Source: Bremerella sp. P1
Lineage (GTDB): Bacteria; Planctomycetota; Planctomycetia; Pirellulales; Pirellulaceae
Length of the DNA stretch: 64,000 nt
NCBI RefSeq assembly: GCF_028748185.1
Contig: NZ_CP118164.1
Coordinates: 5,667,814-5,731,813 of the forward strand
Direction of reading: 5' to 3'
Part shown: positions 52,927-61,423 of the stretch, in pieces
Layout: the number at the start of each line of letters is the position of its first letter
Position numbering within the stretch: position 1 is the first letter of the stretch
Program-made: the position numbers and the translations under genes
The notes under the pieces: generated by a model
The model's input: the letters and a program-made list of their open reading frames with translations, nothing else
Database searches by the model: none
What the model was told of the DNA's origin: nothing

Positions 52927-53652
52927 ATGTCCCATCACCACGCGGCACAATCTGAAAACCACGGAGCTGGCTCAAAAGGCCACGCTCCGCAGGTTGCCGT
53001 GCGCGATGGGAACCGGCTGCTGTGTCCCTGTTGTGGGGAAGTGTTGATGGTGCTGCCGGAGACGCCTCCTTCCTATGGAGCCAATCGCCAGGTCGTTGAC
53101 ATCGATCCAGAGACCGCCGCACACGAGTTCCCTGCAGATCCCCCTCCGCCAATGCCGACCCGGCGAACCACCAGCGTTCGGCTGGATTCATTCGACCAAC
53201 GCGAACCTCGCGAGAGAGACGAAGCCACGCGGGCTCGCGAACGAGAACTCTACCGGCTCAAGCGGCCGTTACGAGAGCCGCTCACCTACGAGGCTGCCCG
53301 ACTGTTCGCGTACACGTACTACCGCCTACAGGCCCTCGACCGGCAACTGCACCGCGAAATCTGCGAGAAGCAGGAAGAAATTGACACGTTGCAGCAGGAA
53401 CTGGATGGCCTGAAGGAAACGCCTTCGCACGGAGAACGTTCGCAACGCGAGAAGCAGGTAAAGGTTCGTCTTTATGGCGAGCCTAAGAAGATGATCACAC
53501 CAACAAGACGTCAACGTGTTCGCCACGCGCTTCAAAGACACGCCCAAGCAGACTTGGGCGTGGCCCTCGGACGAGTTCACGAAGCGAGCATGAGCATCGC
53601 GGTCGAGAAGACAAAGGAAACGAGTGAAGCCCATGAACGCGGACCGCCCTAA
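52927..53652 (+). CDS. Unknown protein with CxxC motif and coiled coil
   Basis: 241 residues from the ATG at 52927; an in-frame ATG at 52792 would add 45 residues encoded by repeat-like DNA. The N-terminal part has a CPCCGEVLMVLP motif that could be half a zinc ribbon, then a proline-rich stretch (PADPPPPMPTRR), then a long charged helix (about 95-175; DEATRARERELYRLKRPLRE, KQEEIDTLQQELDGLKET) likely to form a coiled coil. The last 60 residues cover the palindrome 53539-53562, so the C-terminus looks altered by repeat insertion. No family recognised; no signal peptide. Placed in a repeat-rich gap, so it may be decaying. Confidence 0.5.
   Translation: MSHHHAAQSENHGAGSKGHAPQVAVRDGNRLLCPCCGEVLMVLPETPPSYGANRQVVDIDPETAAHEFPADPPPPMPTRRTTSVRLDSFDQREPRERDEATRARERELYRLKRPLREPLTYEAARLFAYTYYRLQALDRQLHREICEKQEEIDTLQQELDGLKETPSHGERSQREKQVKVRLYGEPKKMITPTRRQRVRHALQRHAQADLGVALGRVHEASMSIAVEKTKETSEAHERGPP
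53539..53562. repeat. Palindrome CACGCCCAAG/CTTGGGCGTG (copy 2, inside coding region)
   Basis: Perfect 10-bp arms with loop CAGA, identical in the arms to 52728-52751. In the frame of the unknown gene it encodes HAQADLGV, near the C-terminus. Confidence 0.8.
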
Positions 53653-53659
53653 AAAATCC

Positions 53660-53676
53660 TGTCCCCTCTCCCTCGC
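53660..53676. repeat. Left half of dispersed repeat copy c, interrupted by the insertion sequence
   Basis: TGTCCCCTCTCCCTCGC ends directly at the insertion-sequence border. Together with 54650-54671 it rebuilds a repeat matching copy f (61359-61397, reverse strand) at 38 of 39 positions. Confidence 0.85.
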
Positions 53677-54646
53677 ACAACATTATTCACCAGCTAGCAA
53701 TAAAAGGAGTTCACGTACTAGGCTAGGTAGTTGTGTACGAATTCCCAAATTGGGAGCCAAGCCATGGAACGTGAACTCTGGATTGCATTATACAAATTGG
53801 CTCGCCAGTGCGACGCCAATCCCTGGTGGGCGATGACAAAGTTTTTTCGATTGGGAGATCGTGAGCGTCTACTTGTGGGCGGTTATTCACGATCGACCAA
53901 CCTGCTGGGCATGCGAGCCGGGCAACTGGCCTGACGATCTCAGGCCTCGGAAATTACCGTCTCAACCGACGATGAGCCGACGCTTGCCAACCACGGAAGT
54001 TCAGGCACTGCTCGCTCAAATGGAACGGTGCATGATCGCGGTGGACGATTTCGGTTTTGTCATGCTCGTTGATGGCAAGCCGCAAATGGTGAGTCATTGC
54101 AGCAAGGATCCCGATGCCCGTTGGGGCCGCGCACGACGCGGCTACGGCAAGGGCTACAAGGTCCACGCGATCTACGGCTCGAGCAGCATGCCGCTGGCCT
54201 GGGATGTCGAACCGCTCAACGTGGCCGAAACGCCGGTTGCAGTTCGGCTTCTCCCGATCCTAGGGAGAGGCGGAGGCTATCTAGTGGCTGATCGTGGATA
54301 CGACAGCAACCAGCTCCACGACGCGGCGATGGAAGCCGGTTATCAACTGGTGGCCGAAAAACTGCGACCAGGAAAAGGCTTGGGGCATTGCCGCCACAGC
54401 CCAGGACGAATTCGCTGTTTCGCCCTACTAGAGCAGGAGTTCGGTCGCGCCCTAATACGGTTCCGGAACCAGGTCGAACGAAGATTCGCCTGGCTTGGCA
54501 ATCACGCCGGAGGCCTCGAACCACTACCCAACTGGGCTCGACGAATACACCGCGTCCGCGAGTGGGTTCAAGCCAAACTTCTGATCCATGCCATGTACAT
54601 GCTCCTCAACCTTCATCCTCCACCGCTAGCTGGTGAATAATGTTGT
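53677..54646 (+). mobile_element. Insertion sequence of the IS4/IS5 DDE superfamily, 970 bp
   Basis: Bounded by perfect 22-bp terminal inverted repeats, 53677-53698 (begins ACAACATTATTCACC) and 54625-54646 (ends GGTGAATAATGTTGT). CGC flanks both ends (53674-53676 and 54647-54649), a probable 3-bp target duplication. The single transposase reading frame is broken by a frameshift. The target is the loop of the dispersed repeat copy c, whose halves sit exactly on either side. Confidence 0.9.
53764..54640 (+). pseudogene. Transposase, DDE type, frameshifted
   Basis: Frame 1 from the ATG at 53764 (GGGAG upstream) encodes MERELWIALYKLARQCDANP and WWAMTKFF, then runs out of sense and stops at 53934. 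The rest continues in the +1 frame (FFDWEIVSVYLWAVIHDRP, then PSQPTMSRRL, first Asp in MLVDGKP, SKDPDARWGRARRGYGKGYKVHAI, second Asp in LVADRGYDSNQ, Glu in RNQVERRFAWL) to the stop at 54640. The switch lies at a run of six T (53842-53847): five T would keep one frame. Joined, the protein would be about 291 residues, normal for this class. A conventional -1 programmed shift would not connect the frames, so it is either a true mutation or transcriptional slippage on the T-run. Confidence 0.85.
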
Positions 54647-54671
54647 CGCAGGGAGAGGGCTAGGGTGAGGG
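54647..54671. repeat. Right half of dispersed repeat copy c
   Basis: CGC (target duplication), then AGGGAGAGGGCTAGGGTGAG and GG, directly following the insertion sequence. Confidence 0.85.
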
Positions 54672-54726
54672 TTTCCTGAGCGACCTTGACCCAACAACGC
54701 CAGACCGAAGTTCCGATCTAACTTGA

Positions 54727-54738
54727 AACATTATTCAC
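54727..54738. repeat. Short match to the insertion-sequence terminus
   Basis: AACATTATTCAC equals bases 3-14 of the left inverted repeat (53679-53690), same orientation, 80 nt beyond the right end of the element. Possibly a remnant of another insertion. Confidence 0.4.
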
Positions 54739-54763
54739 GCATGCGCTACGAACCAGCGAACTG

Positions 54764-54800
54764 CCCCTCACCCTAACCCTCTCCCCATAGGGGCGAGGGG
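54764..54800. repeat. Dispersed GAGAGGGTTAGG-type repeat (copy d, inverted)
   Basis: CCCCTCACCCTAACCCTCTC then CCCATAGGGGCGAGGGG; opposite orientation to copies b and c. Confidence 0.8.
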
Positions 54801-55302
54801 ATCGGAGCGCGGGTGCGCGCACCTTGACGGTACGCACTCGTCGATCGCTGCTACGTCCAGTGCGATTTGGGCTTTGGGATTCTCACCACGCCGTTAGACG
54901 CGTGGACCTCCACGCTGCGCCGGGCACTTATGTCTGCGGGCAAGCCAGGGGGGCGGGGTCACGCTGGGGGCGTGTTTTTGTCGGCTGATCGCACCAGCAA
55001 AGTGCGGGGTGAAAGATCGTGCTGCATTGTTCCAATCATCGGAAGCATGCGTGATCAGCGACGTAAAATGGCGAAGGGTTGCCTTCCAATCACACGGCAT
55101 TGCGTTCTCCTGTGCAGGCGGTGAAATGGAGAAAAAGGTTTGAGTGAATGCGAATAGCGTTGCCAGCCAACCATGGAAACGGCCGGCGTCTGGCGTACTG
55201 CCAAAAAAAGACCCACGGCAGGCGAAAAGGGTTCGCGGGCCGTGGGCCAGGCAGTCTTGCTGCGGGTTTGCTTTCGAGCTGAACGGTGGAATCGACAGCA
55301 AA

Positions 55303-58300
55303 TTACTTGGTCTCGCTCGTGGCTAAAGGGACGTCAACTAGCGGGAACAAATCTCGCGGGAAGATCGTGGGGTGCTGCGACTGGCCGACCGCGGCCGCAT
55401 CGCTGGGGACCGTTGCTTGAACGTACTGGGCCACCTCGTTCAAGCTTACCTGGCCGTCGCCGTTGCCGGCGTACTCGCGACGATCGGCGCTACCGGAAAG
55501 GCCTTCGACCAAGCGAGCCGTGAAGCGGCCCAGACGCTTGTCGCGTTCTTCAAACGCTTCTTCGTCTCCTTCGCTGGCGGTGATCGTGAGGATGACGTCG
55601 TCTTCCATGTCCCGCAGCATCACCTTCAAGTCATCCTGACGCAGCGGCTGAATCGCTCCACTATGGCAGGTATCCAGGATGGCCACCTTGCGGCACGGCA
55701 GGCCAGCAAAGTAATCCTGAAACGCATCGGATGAGATGCAGCGTTCGTAACGGCGGCCAGCCACATCGGTAAAGCTGCTGTCGCTCGTCAAAAAGAAGTA
55801 ACGTTCGGACTCGACATCGCGAACCCCGTGGCCAGACAGGAAGAACAAAACAACATCCTGCGGCCGGGCCGTGTTGTGCAGCTGCTGCCACATCGTATCG
55901 GCCGCCACATTCCATAGGGGCTGCGTGACGTTGGCATCGGTCAGCACGATCGTCTCGACATCCATCTGGGCCGCGTGCTGCTTCAAGGTGTTGGTGAATG
56001 CCTTGGCGTTTTCGGCGGCGAAGTCGAGCTGCGGAATCTGCTGATCGGCATACTGACTAATGCCGGCGGCGATGACGAACAACCGTGGCGGCGCGGCTTG
56101 GTCTCGAACAGGTTGGGCAAACGTCAGCGATTCGGTTGCCGAAATGCCATCATCGGTCGCGGCAATTACATCGAGGCGAATCCGTTGGTCCGGTGGCAGG
56201 GCGACCCGCCAGCGAAGCTTGTGCTCGTGCCCGTTGACCCGTTGGCTCACGCTTACCTCTTCATCCAACTTCTCGACGGCCGGCACGCCGTTGGCGAAGA
56301 CCTTCGACGAAACGAGTTCGGACCCCGCCGGCACATGGATGGTAGCTTCGACGACAACTTGCGAATCGGTGAGTGACTCGTCACTGGTGGGCGAATCGAT
56401 CGTGATCTGCGGTCGCAGCGATGCCAGCGCCTCCAGGCGGTTATGCAAATTGAACGGGACGGTGCTCTTAGCGACCTGCATCGCGGCGGAAAGACTTCCG
56501 GCGTCGAGCAGACGCTCCATCACGCGGGGCTTTTCGAGTTGCTCTTTCAGTTCCGCGGCCAGGAAGAAATCGGGTGCCTGATCGATCCCGCGATTGATCT
56601 GCCAGCCGAAGATCTTGTGACCATTGAACGATGTATCGTAGTAACCATACGGCGTCCAGAAGGCCCACTCGCGATCGCTGGTTGTGACTAACGATGCCAA
56701 CGGCTGCCAGGCAGGATGTAGGTAAAACGGCTTCTGTCGAGCTCCATTGCGGGCGACTTGAAAACGAAGCATCGTGTCGCCAGTGGTGGTTTCCAGCGTT
56801 TGGACGATCGCATTGGCCTCGTCGATGGTCTTTTCGTTGCGGTCGTTCTCGTCGAGGGGAGCGTCAGGATTGGCCTCCACACGCTGGGCCAGCGACTGAA
56901 TCACGTCGCCACTGCGAACACCCCGATAGTACAGCGGCCCGTCCTCGATCACACTCCGAGCAACGACTTGGTTGTCGACGATCTCGAAGTTCGCCCCCCA
57001 GGCGTTCTGCGATGGCGACGCGACCGGGTCTTCGGTGAGCTTCCAGATATTGACCAGTCCGTCATCGCTGCCGGTGACCAGGTAACGAAAATCGACCGAA
57101 ACACCCACGCTGCGGACGGCGGACGAGTGCCCACGGAACTCGCGAACGACGCGGACGTTCTGCGGGTTGGTGATATCCAAGAGGTACGCATGATTGCGAC
57201 CGACCGTGCCGATGACGACATGCGTTGGCGTATTGAGAATTTCCTCCATCCCCAGCCAACACACGGAGGTAATGCGCGAGGTGCCCAGGATCGTCTCTGG
57301 AATCTCGCAGTAAGGCTGATCCTCTTGGAAGATCTCGTAGATCAACCGAGTACCCCGATCGACGGCCTTTTGTTTGAGCGACCAGGTTCCCTTCCAAGGG
57401 TTCGTAGGCACGGTCGGTGGCGGCGGCTGAATGACCGAGTACTTCCGCTGAGCGGTTTCGAATTGAATGGCGACTTCCGGCTGGCCTTCGGCAGCTGGTT
57501 GTCGAATGATAATGCGGTAGTCGGCGTCCAGGCCAAACGCGACGTTCTCAGGCGTGATGATCGGCGTGTTGAGGATGACCGGGTTTTGCAGGTCGGCCAG
57601 GTCGTACATCACGACGGCGCTTTCCTGCGTGACGGCCAGAAACTTGCCATCGGGGCTGAAGGCCGCATCGGTGGCGATCGTTGCCAAGGGAAGGCTGGCG
57701 GCCGCTTGTGGCGCACCGCCAGCGGGCCAATTCCAAAGACGAATTTCAAACGGACCACGTGGTGACTTCGCCACAACGGCGGCAACCTGGCTGCCATCGT
57801 TGGGCAGGCAAACACTTCGTACGTTAGCGCCCGTGGCGATCGTAGCGGTGCTGCGGGGATTGGTCAGGTCGGCTAGAACGAGCGTGCCGGAGTCGCTGAT
57901 GTCGGCCGCGGCCAGGCGACTTCCATTGGCACTACAGGCCATCGCACCGATGCCGCCGGGAAACTCCTGGGTGATGGCACCAACGAGTGTGGCGTCGGCG
58001 TCGTTCGCTTTCCAGCGACCGATCCGCCAGTACGGAATGCCTTGCTCACTGCGAACTGGAACTGGGAAGATCAACGTATCGTCGCCGCTGGAGGCCATCC
58101 GGCTGCCGCGAAGTCGCCACGAACGAAGCTGGGCCGGGTCGGCCTTGAGGGCTTCATTCGGACTGGCACCGGTGGCGAAAGACCATTTGCCGGTGGCCGG
58201 GTCAGACGACCAGTACTGCACGGCTCCTTCGGAATCGAGCGAGAAGAGCCCCTCAGGCAGCGCAGCCAGATCGAGGATCTGCGAGCGCGGTCCCTTTTCG

Positions 58301-58941
58301 ACATCGAATAGCGTCCGCTCGTAAGCCATGCGGCCTTGATCGGCGAGAACAATTTCTCCGGTCAGCGCCGAAGCCCCGATACCGGCGAAAGCGAATTTGC
58401 CACCCATGGCGGCCAGCGCATGAATGTCACCGCGGGTGGCGCGTTGCACCTGCCATCGTACCGGGGTCTCGTAGATCCAGCGCTGCGGCATCCCAGGCTG
58501 CGGGGCCGCGGCGATCCAGCTATGCACCATTTTATCGTTACCGGCAGCCAGCAAGCGGGTGCCGTCGCGCGAGAAAGTAAGCGTTTGCACCGGTGCGGTA
58601 GGACCACCCAGATTGAGCCGAAGCCACGGGGGATCTTCCGGCAAGGCGACCTGTTGAACGACCTCAACATTCGGCAGTACGTCTTCACCGGCCAAAGGTA
58701 TTTCATCGCTCGGTGAAAGCTGTGGTGGTTCGGTTTGTTCCGATTCGGCAGGTTTTATGGGCAGGCCAGGCACGACCGATTCGTCCGCCAAACCTTCGTG
58801 TGAAAACTTAGGCGGCTCATTTTGACCTGGCAAAATACTTTCCGATGGAAGGATTTCTTGGGCAACCGTCAGGGGTAGTGGAGCGATAACCACTACTAGA
58901 ACAGAGAACCAAGATCGCAGGAGTTGTATCATCATGCACAT
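55303..58941 (-). CDS. Exported WD40-propeller caspase-family (C14) protein
   Basis: 1212 residues from the ATG at 58941 (further in-frame ATGs at 58935 and 58932, TTG at 58947; no clear ribosome-binding site). Signal peptide (LLRSWFSVLVVVIAPLPLTV, cleavage near AQEIL). WD40-like blades at about 105-660 (VQTLTFSRDGTRLLAAGNDK, GHSSAVRSVGVSVDFRYLVT, GSDDGLVNIWKL), a PDZ-like segment (about 670-760; GPLYYRGVRSGDVIQSL), linker, then a caspase-like peptidase domain (about 950-1170) with both catalytic residues intact: His at about 1038 in FLSGHG and Cys at about 1092 in ILDTCHSG. Likely an extracytoplasmic cysteine protease cutting after basic or acidic residues, target unknown. Divergent (100 nt) from the vWA gene. 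Confidence 0.9.
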   Translation of the reverse strand: MCMMIQLLRSWFSVLVVVIAPLPLTVAQEILPSESILPGQNEPPKFSHEGLADESVVPGLPIKPAESEQTEPPQLSPSDEIPLAGEDVLPNVEVVQQVALPEDPPWLRLNLGGPTAPVQTLTFSRDGTRLLAAGNDKMVHSWIAAAPQPGMPQRWIYETPVRWQVQRATRGDIHALAAMGGKFAFAGIGASALTGEIVLADQGRMAYERTLFDVEKGPRSQILDLAALPEGLFSLDSEGAVQYWSSDPATGKWSFATGASPNEALKADPAQLRSWRLRGSRMASSGDDTLIFPVPVRSEQGIPYWRIGRWKANDADATLVGAITQEFPGGIGAMACSANGSRLAAADISDSGTLVLADLTNPRSTATIATGANVRSVCLPNDGSQVAAVVAKSPRGPFEIRLWNWPAGGAPQAAASLPLATIATDAAFSPDGKFLAVTQESAVVMYDLADLQNPVILNTPIITPENVAFGLDADYRIIIRQPAAEGQPEVAIQFETAQRKYSVIQPPPPTVPTNPWKGTWSLKQKAVDRGTRLIYEIFQEDQPYCEIPETILGTSRITSVCWLGMEEILNTPTHVVIGTVGRNHAYLLDITNPQNVRVVREFRGHSSAVRSVGVSVDFRYLVTGSDDGLVNIWKLTEDPVASPSQNAWGANFEIVDNQVVARSVIEDGPLYYRGVRSGDVIQSLAQRVEANPDAPLDENDRNEKTIDEANAIVQTLETTTGDTMLRFQVARNGARQKPFYLHPAWQPLASLVTTSDREWAFWTPYGYYDTSFNGHKIFGWQINRGIDQAPDFFLAAELKEQLEKPRVMERLLDAGSLSAAMQVAKSTVPFNLHNRLEALASLRPQITIDSPTSDESLTDSQVVVEATIHVPAGSELVSSKVFANGVPAVEKLDEEVSVSQRVNGHEHKLRWRVALPPDQRIRLDVIAATDDGISATESLTFAQPVRDQAAPPRLFVIAAGISQYADQQIPQLDFAAENAKAFTNTLKQHAAQMDVETIVLTDANVTQPLWNVAADTMWQQLHNTARPQDVVLFFLSGHGVRDVESERYFFLTSDSSFTDVAGRRYERCISSDAFQDYFAGLPCRKVAILDTCHSGAIQPLRQDDLKVMLRDMEDDVILTITASEGDEEAFEERDKRLGRFTARLVEGLSGSADRREYAGNGDGQVSLNEVAQYVQATVPSDAAAVGQSQHPTIFPRDLFPLVDVPLATSETK

Positions 58942-59041
58942 TTGCAAAAGCCGTTTTCAGAGCCGTGTGAGGCAGTTTACAATGACTGGCGAAATTTTTG
59001 CCAGCGAATTTTCGTCGAATCAACCGCAGGAGGAACGAAAC

Positions 59042-61132
59042 GTGCGTCAACCGGAATTGCTTCGACGCTTTGGATTAACGCTCGCTGGTTGGTTGTGTTG
59101 CGTACTAATTGGAAACACGCTAACCGTTTCCACGCTTTTTGCGCAAGATACCCAAACTACGGCCGCATCGGCTCTCGACTCGATCTTCAACGTCCGAACC
59201 GCGCCCGACGCGAAGAGCATGGGGATCTTCCAAGGAAGCTTTCTCGATGCGATCCGCCCGGAGACGCCGAGCATTCAAATCGCGTTTCTCGTCGACACGA
59301 CCGAGAGCATGGCTCAAGAGCTGCCAGGCATTCGTGCGAAAGTGCCCCAAGTGATCGCCGACTTGAAGCGAGCCAGTGGGACGAAGGTCGAAGTGGCCAT
59401 CGTTTCCTTCGCCGATAGTGGCAAGAGCAATAAGCCGCTGGTGGGCATCTCGAACGGGTTCTCCGGCGATGACGCGGCCGTGCAAAAGATGATCGATTCA
59501 CTCGAGCCCAAGTCGGGTAAGCCTTACTTCCCGGAAGCGGTCGACCTGGCCGTTTTCAAAACGATTCAAGAGCTGCCTTGGTCGGAAGACGAGAAAGCGA
59601 CTAAGTGGCTGATGCTGATCACGGATGCTCCTCCGTACGATACTTCGTTTGACGAACCGAAGACCCAATCGCGCCGATGGTACGAGAACGATGCGTTGGT
59701 GAACGTCGCCAATCAGCGCGGTATCAATATTCATGGCCTGTTGTGCGAAAGTCGCCCGGAAGAACATGAAGCATTCGCGGCCACCGTCGACAAAACCCGC
59801 AATTTCATGGGTCAATTGACCTCTCGCACGGGCGGCTTGATGTTGGATCTTTCGTTCTCGCAGATCAAGGAAAAGGTAGCCAGTGCCGCCAAGCGTCCAC
59901 GGGCAGACTTTGCCTTCGTGGGGGCGATTACCGATGAGGACATCACCCAGGCGAAAGAGGATGCCCAGAAACAATTTGGTGACCTGACCTCGGTTCGCGT
60001 GGCCATCTTGCCGCATGTGCCCTGGAATGCGATGACGTTCTATCACGAAGACCCAGGCGTCCGATTTGCTTCGCAGCTTAGGTATACGCTGGGTCGCCTA
60101 CCAGGCGTGAAGACCATTTCCAGTCGCCAGATCGAATCGGAATTTCTGCGACTCAAGTCAGGTCCGGTCGATCAGTCGCAGTGGCCGCAAGCCCTGTGTT
60201 TGCGATTGCGAGCCGACGTTTTGATCATCGGTGACCTGCGAGCCAACCGCGATTTGCTCGACGTCCAGTCGAAGGTCTATGCCGCGAACTCGGCGAAGCC
60301 TATTGCTTCGATCTCGGCGAGTGGCTCGGAAGACATTCTCATGGCATCGTACCTCAAGGCGATTCCTGAGACGCGTCCCACCACCGGGCCAATGGTGTTG
60401 TTGGCCAATGCCATCGGCAGTGAACAGGCCAGCGATCTCCGCGAGTTCTGGCCCGGTATTCTGGGGCAGATGGATTCCGCCGAGCAAGGCAACTTGCTCT
60501 CGGCGATGGACCTGATCGAAAAGTCGGTCGACATCTCGGTCGATCCCGCACTGCGAGTTCAGGACCTCGATTCGGCAATTAGCCTGCTCAAGCCGATGGC
60601 GACTAAGCCGGACGCCAATGCATTCATCCACGCATTGATGGCCAGCGCGAACTACAACCTCGCCAAAACGCACGAAGAGCAGGGGCTTGCCGTCGAGGCG
60701 AAGTCGAACATGCAGAATGCGATCGGTTACTTGACCAAGGCGTTCGATGGCCGCCGTCAATTGAACGATCGCCTGCTACAAGCCGAGATCGAAGCCGATC
60801 ATGCCTTGTTAGTGCGAAAGGATTTCCCGGCTGCCGTACGACGTTATCAATCGATCACCGAGTTCAGCGAATCTTCGCTATTGAAGATGGCGCTTCGAGC
60901 CCACTGGATGCTGGCCGGTATCGAGTGTGGTGACTGGGGAGCGAGCACGGCTGACGGCTTCACGCCCGATCCGCAGCAGGCCCGCCAGCACCTGATTCAC
61001 ATCCTGGCGTTCTGGCCCGAATCGGAAGAGGCCCGCGTCATCCAGAAGTACATGCGTTGGGACTCCAACGACGGCAAGACCGGCACGCCATACTTCCCAA
61101 AGGAAGGGGACCTGCTGCTGACGGCGAATTAG
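59042..61132 (+). CDS. Exported von Willebrand factor A domain protein
   Basis: 696 residues from the GTG at 59042, which has GGAGGAA 7 nt upstream; the frame extends back to 58934 but overlaps the divergent caspase gene start. Signal peptide (LTLAGWLCCVLIGNTLTV, cleavage near FAQDT). vWA domain at about 75-280 with an intact MIDAS start DTTES (Asp85), later Thr/Asp of the metal site near LMLITDAPPYD. A middle alpha/beta region (about 310-470; VRVAILPHVPWN, LGRLPGVKTISSRQIESEFL, ADVLIIGDLRANRDLLDV) resembles CsgG/TolB-type nucleotide-independent envelope domains. The C-terminal part (about 500-690) is helical and TPR-like. Probably a periplasmic adhesion or chaperone-like protein acting with the caspase and kinase beside it. 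Confidence 0.87.
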   Translation: MRQPELLRRFGLTLAGWLCCVLIGNTLTVSTLFAQDTQTTAASALDSIFNVRTAPDAKSMGIFQGSFLDAIRPETPSIQIAFLVDTTESMAQELPGIRAKVPQVIADLKRASGTKVEVAIVSFADSGKSNKPLVGISNGFSGDDAAVQKMIDSLEPKSGKPYFPEAVDLAVFKTIQELPWSEDEKATKWLMLITDAPPYDTSFDEPKTQSRRWYENDALVNVANQRGINIHGLLCESRPEEHEAFAATVDKTRNFMGQLTSRTGGLMLDLSFSQIKEKVASAAKRPRADFAFVGAITDEDITQAKEDAQKQFGDLTSVRVAILPHVPWNAMTFYHEDPGVRFASQLRYTLGRLPGVKTISSRQIESEFLRLKSGPVDQSQWPQALCLRLRADVLIIGDLRANRDLLDVQSKVYAANSAKPIASISASGSEDILMASYLKAIPETRPTTGPMVLLANAIGSEQASDLREFWPGILGQMDSAEQGNLLSAMDLIEKSVDISVDPALRVQDLDSAISLLKPMATKPDANAFIHALMASANYNLAKTHEEQGLAVEAKSNMQNAIGYLTKAFDGRRQLNDRLLQAEIEADHALLVRKDFPAAVRRYQSITEFSESSLLKMALRAHWMLAGIECGDWGASTADGFTPDPQQARQHLIHILAFWPESEEARVIQKYMRWDSNDGKTGTPYFPKEGDLLLTAN

Positions 61133-61164
61133 TCTGTTGGCCTAACGGCTCTTTGAATCCTCAG

Positions 61165-61207
61165 GGCCGGAGGCCCGGCCGAATATAGCCAGGGGTGCGA
61201 GCCCCTG
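61165..61207. repeat. Two adjacent hairpins behind the vWA gene
   Basis: GGGCC-GGA-GGCCC (61164-61176 region) and CAGGGG/CCCCTG (61190-61195 with 61202-61207). They sit 30-75 nt past the vWA stop, immediately before repeat copy e. No T-run; planctomycete genomes carry such GC hairpins in intergenic gaps. Confidence 0.5.
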
Positions 61208-61221
61208 TTCCGGGATTATCC

Positions 61222-61268
61222 AGTCCCCTCTCCACCGTCTGCGGGGGAGAGGGTTAGGGTGAGGGGGC
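61222..61268. repeat. Dispersed GAGAGGGTTAGG-type repeat (copy e)
   Basis: AGTCCCCTCTCCACCGTC start, GGGGGAGAGGGTTAGGGTGA core and GGGGGCGGAA end. Faces copy f across the gap between the convergent vWA and kinase genes. Confidence 0.8.
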
Positions 61269-61358
61269 GGAACGCAGTTGGCAGCGGATGCGCGAGCAAG
61301 GTTCAGCGTCGATATTGAACTTCGGTCTGGCGATGTTAGGTAAAGGTCGCTCAATAAA

Positions 61359-61397
61359 CCCTCACCCTAGCCCTCTCCCTGCGAGGGCGAGGGGACA
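61359..61397. repeat. Dispersed GAGAGGGTTAGG-type repeat (copy f, inverted)
   Basis: CCCTCACCCTAGCCCTCTCC through GGGGACA; its reverse complement matches the rebuilt copy c at 38 of 39 bases. It ends 27 nt before the kinase stop codon. Confidence 0.85.
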
Positions 61398-61423
61398 AGA
61401 GCAAGGAAGGCTTGCTTGGCCGT

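Larger units (their letters stand above)
54672..55302. other. Intergenic accessory stretch, no supported gene
   Basis: About 630 bases between the insertion sequence and the caspase gene. It contains a 12-base match to the insertion-sequence end (54727-54738) and dispersed repeat copy d (54764-54800). The reading frames present at 54867-55124 (plus) and 54894-55301 (minus) have no ribosome-binding site or recognisable protein character. Confidence 0.6.

Noticed and set aside
54894-55301. 135-codon minus-strand frame next to the caspase gene
   Set aside because: No ribosome-binding site, random-looking composition, overlaps repeat-rich DNA.
58934-59041. Upstream extension of the vWA gene to an ATG at 58934
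   Set aside because: It would overlap the divergent caspase gene start and lacks a ribosome-binding site, whereas the GTG at 59042 has GGAGGAA and starts a signal peptide.
50081-61397. Possible CRISPR array from repeated GC-rich blocks
   Set aside because: Copies are kilobases apart, variable in orientation and without regular spacers or cas genes.
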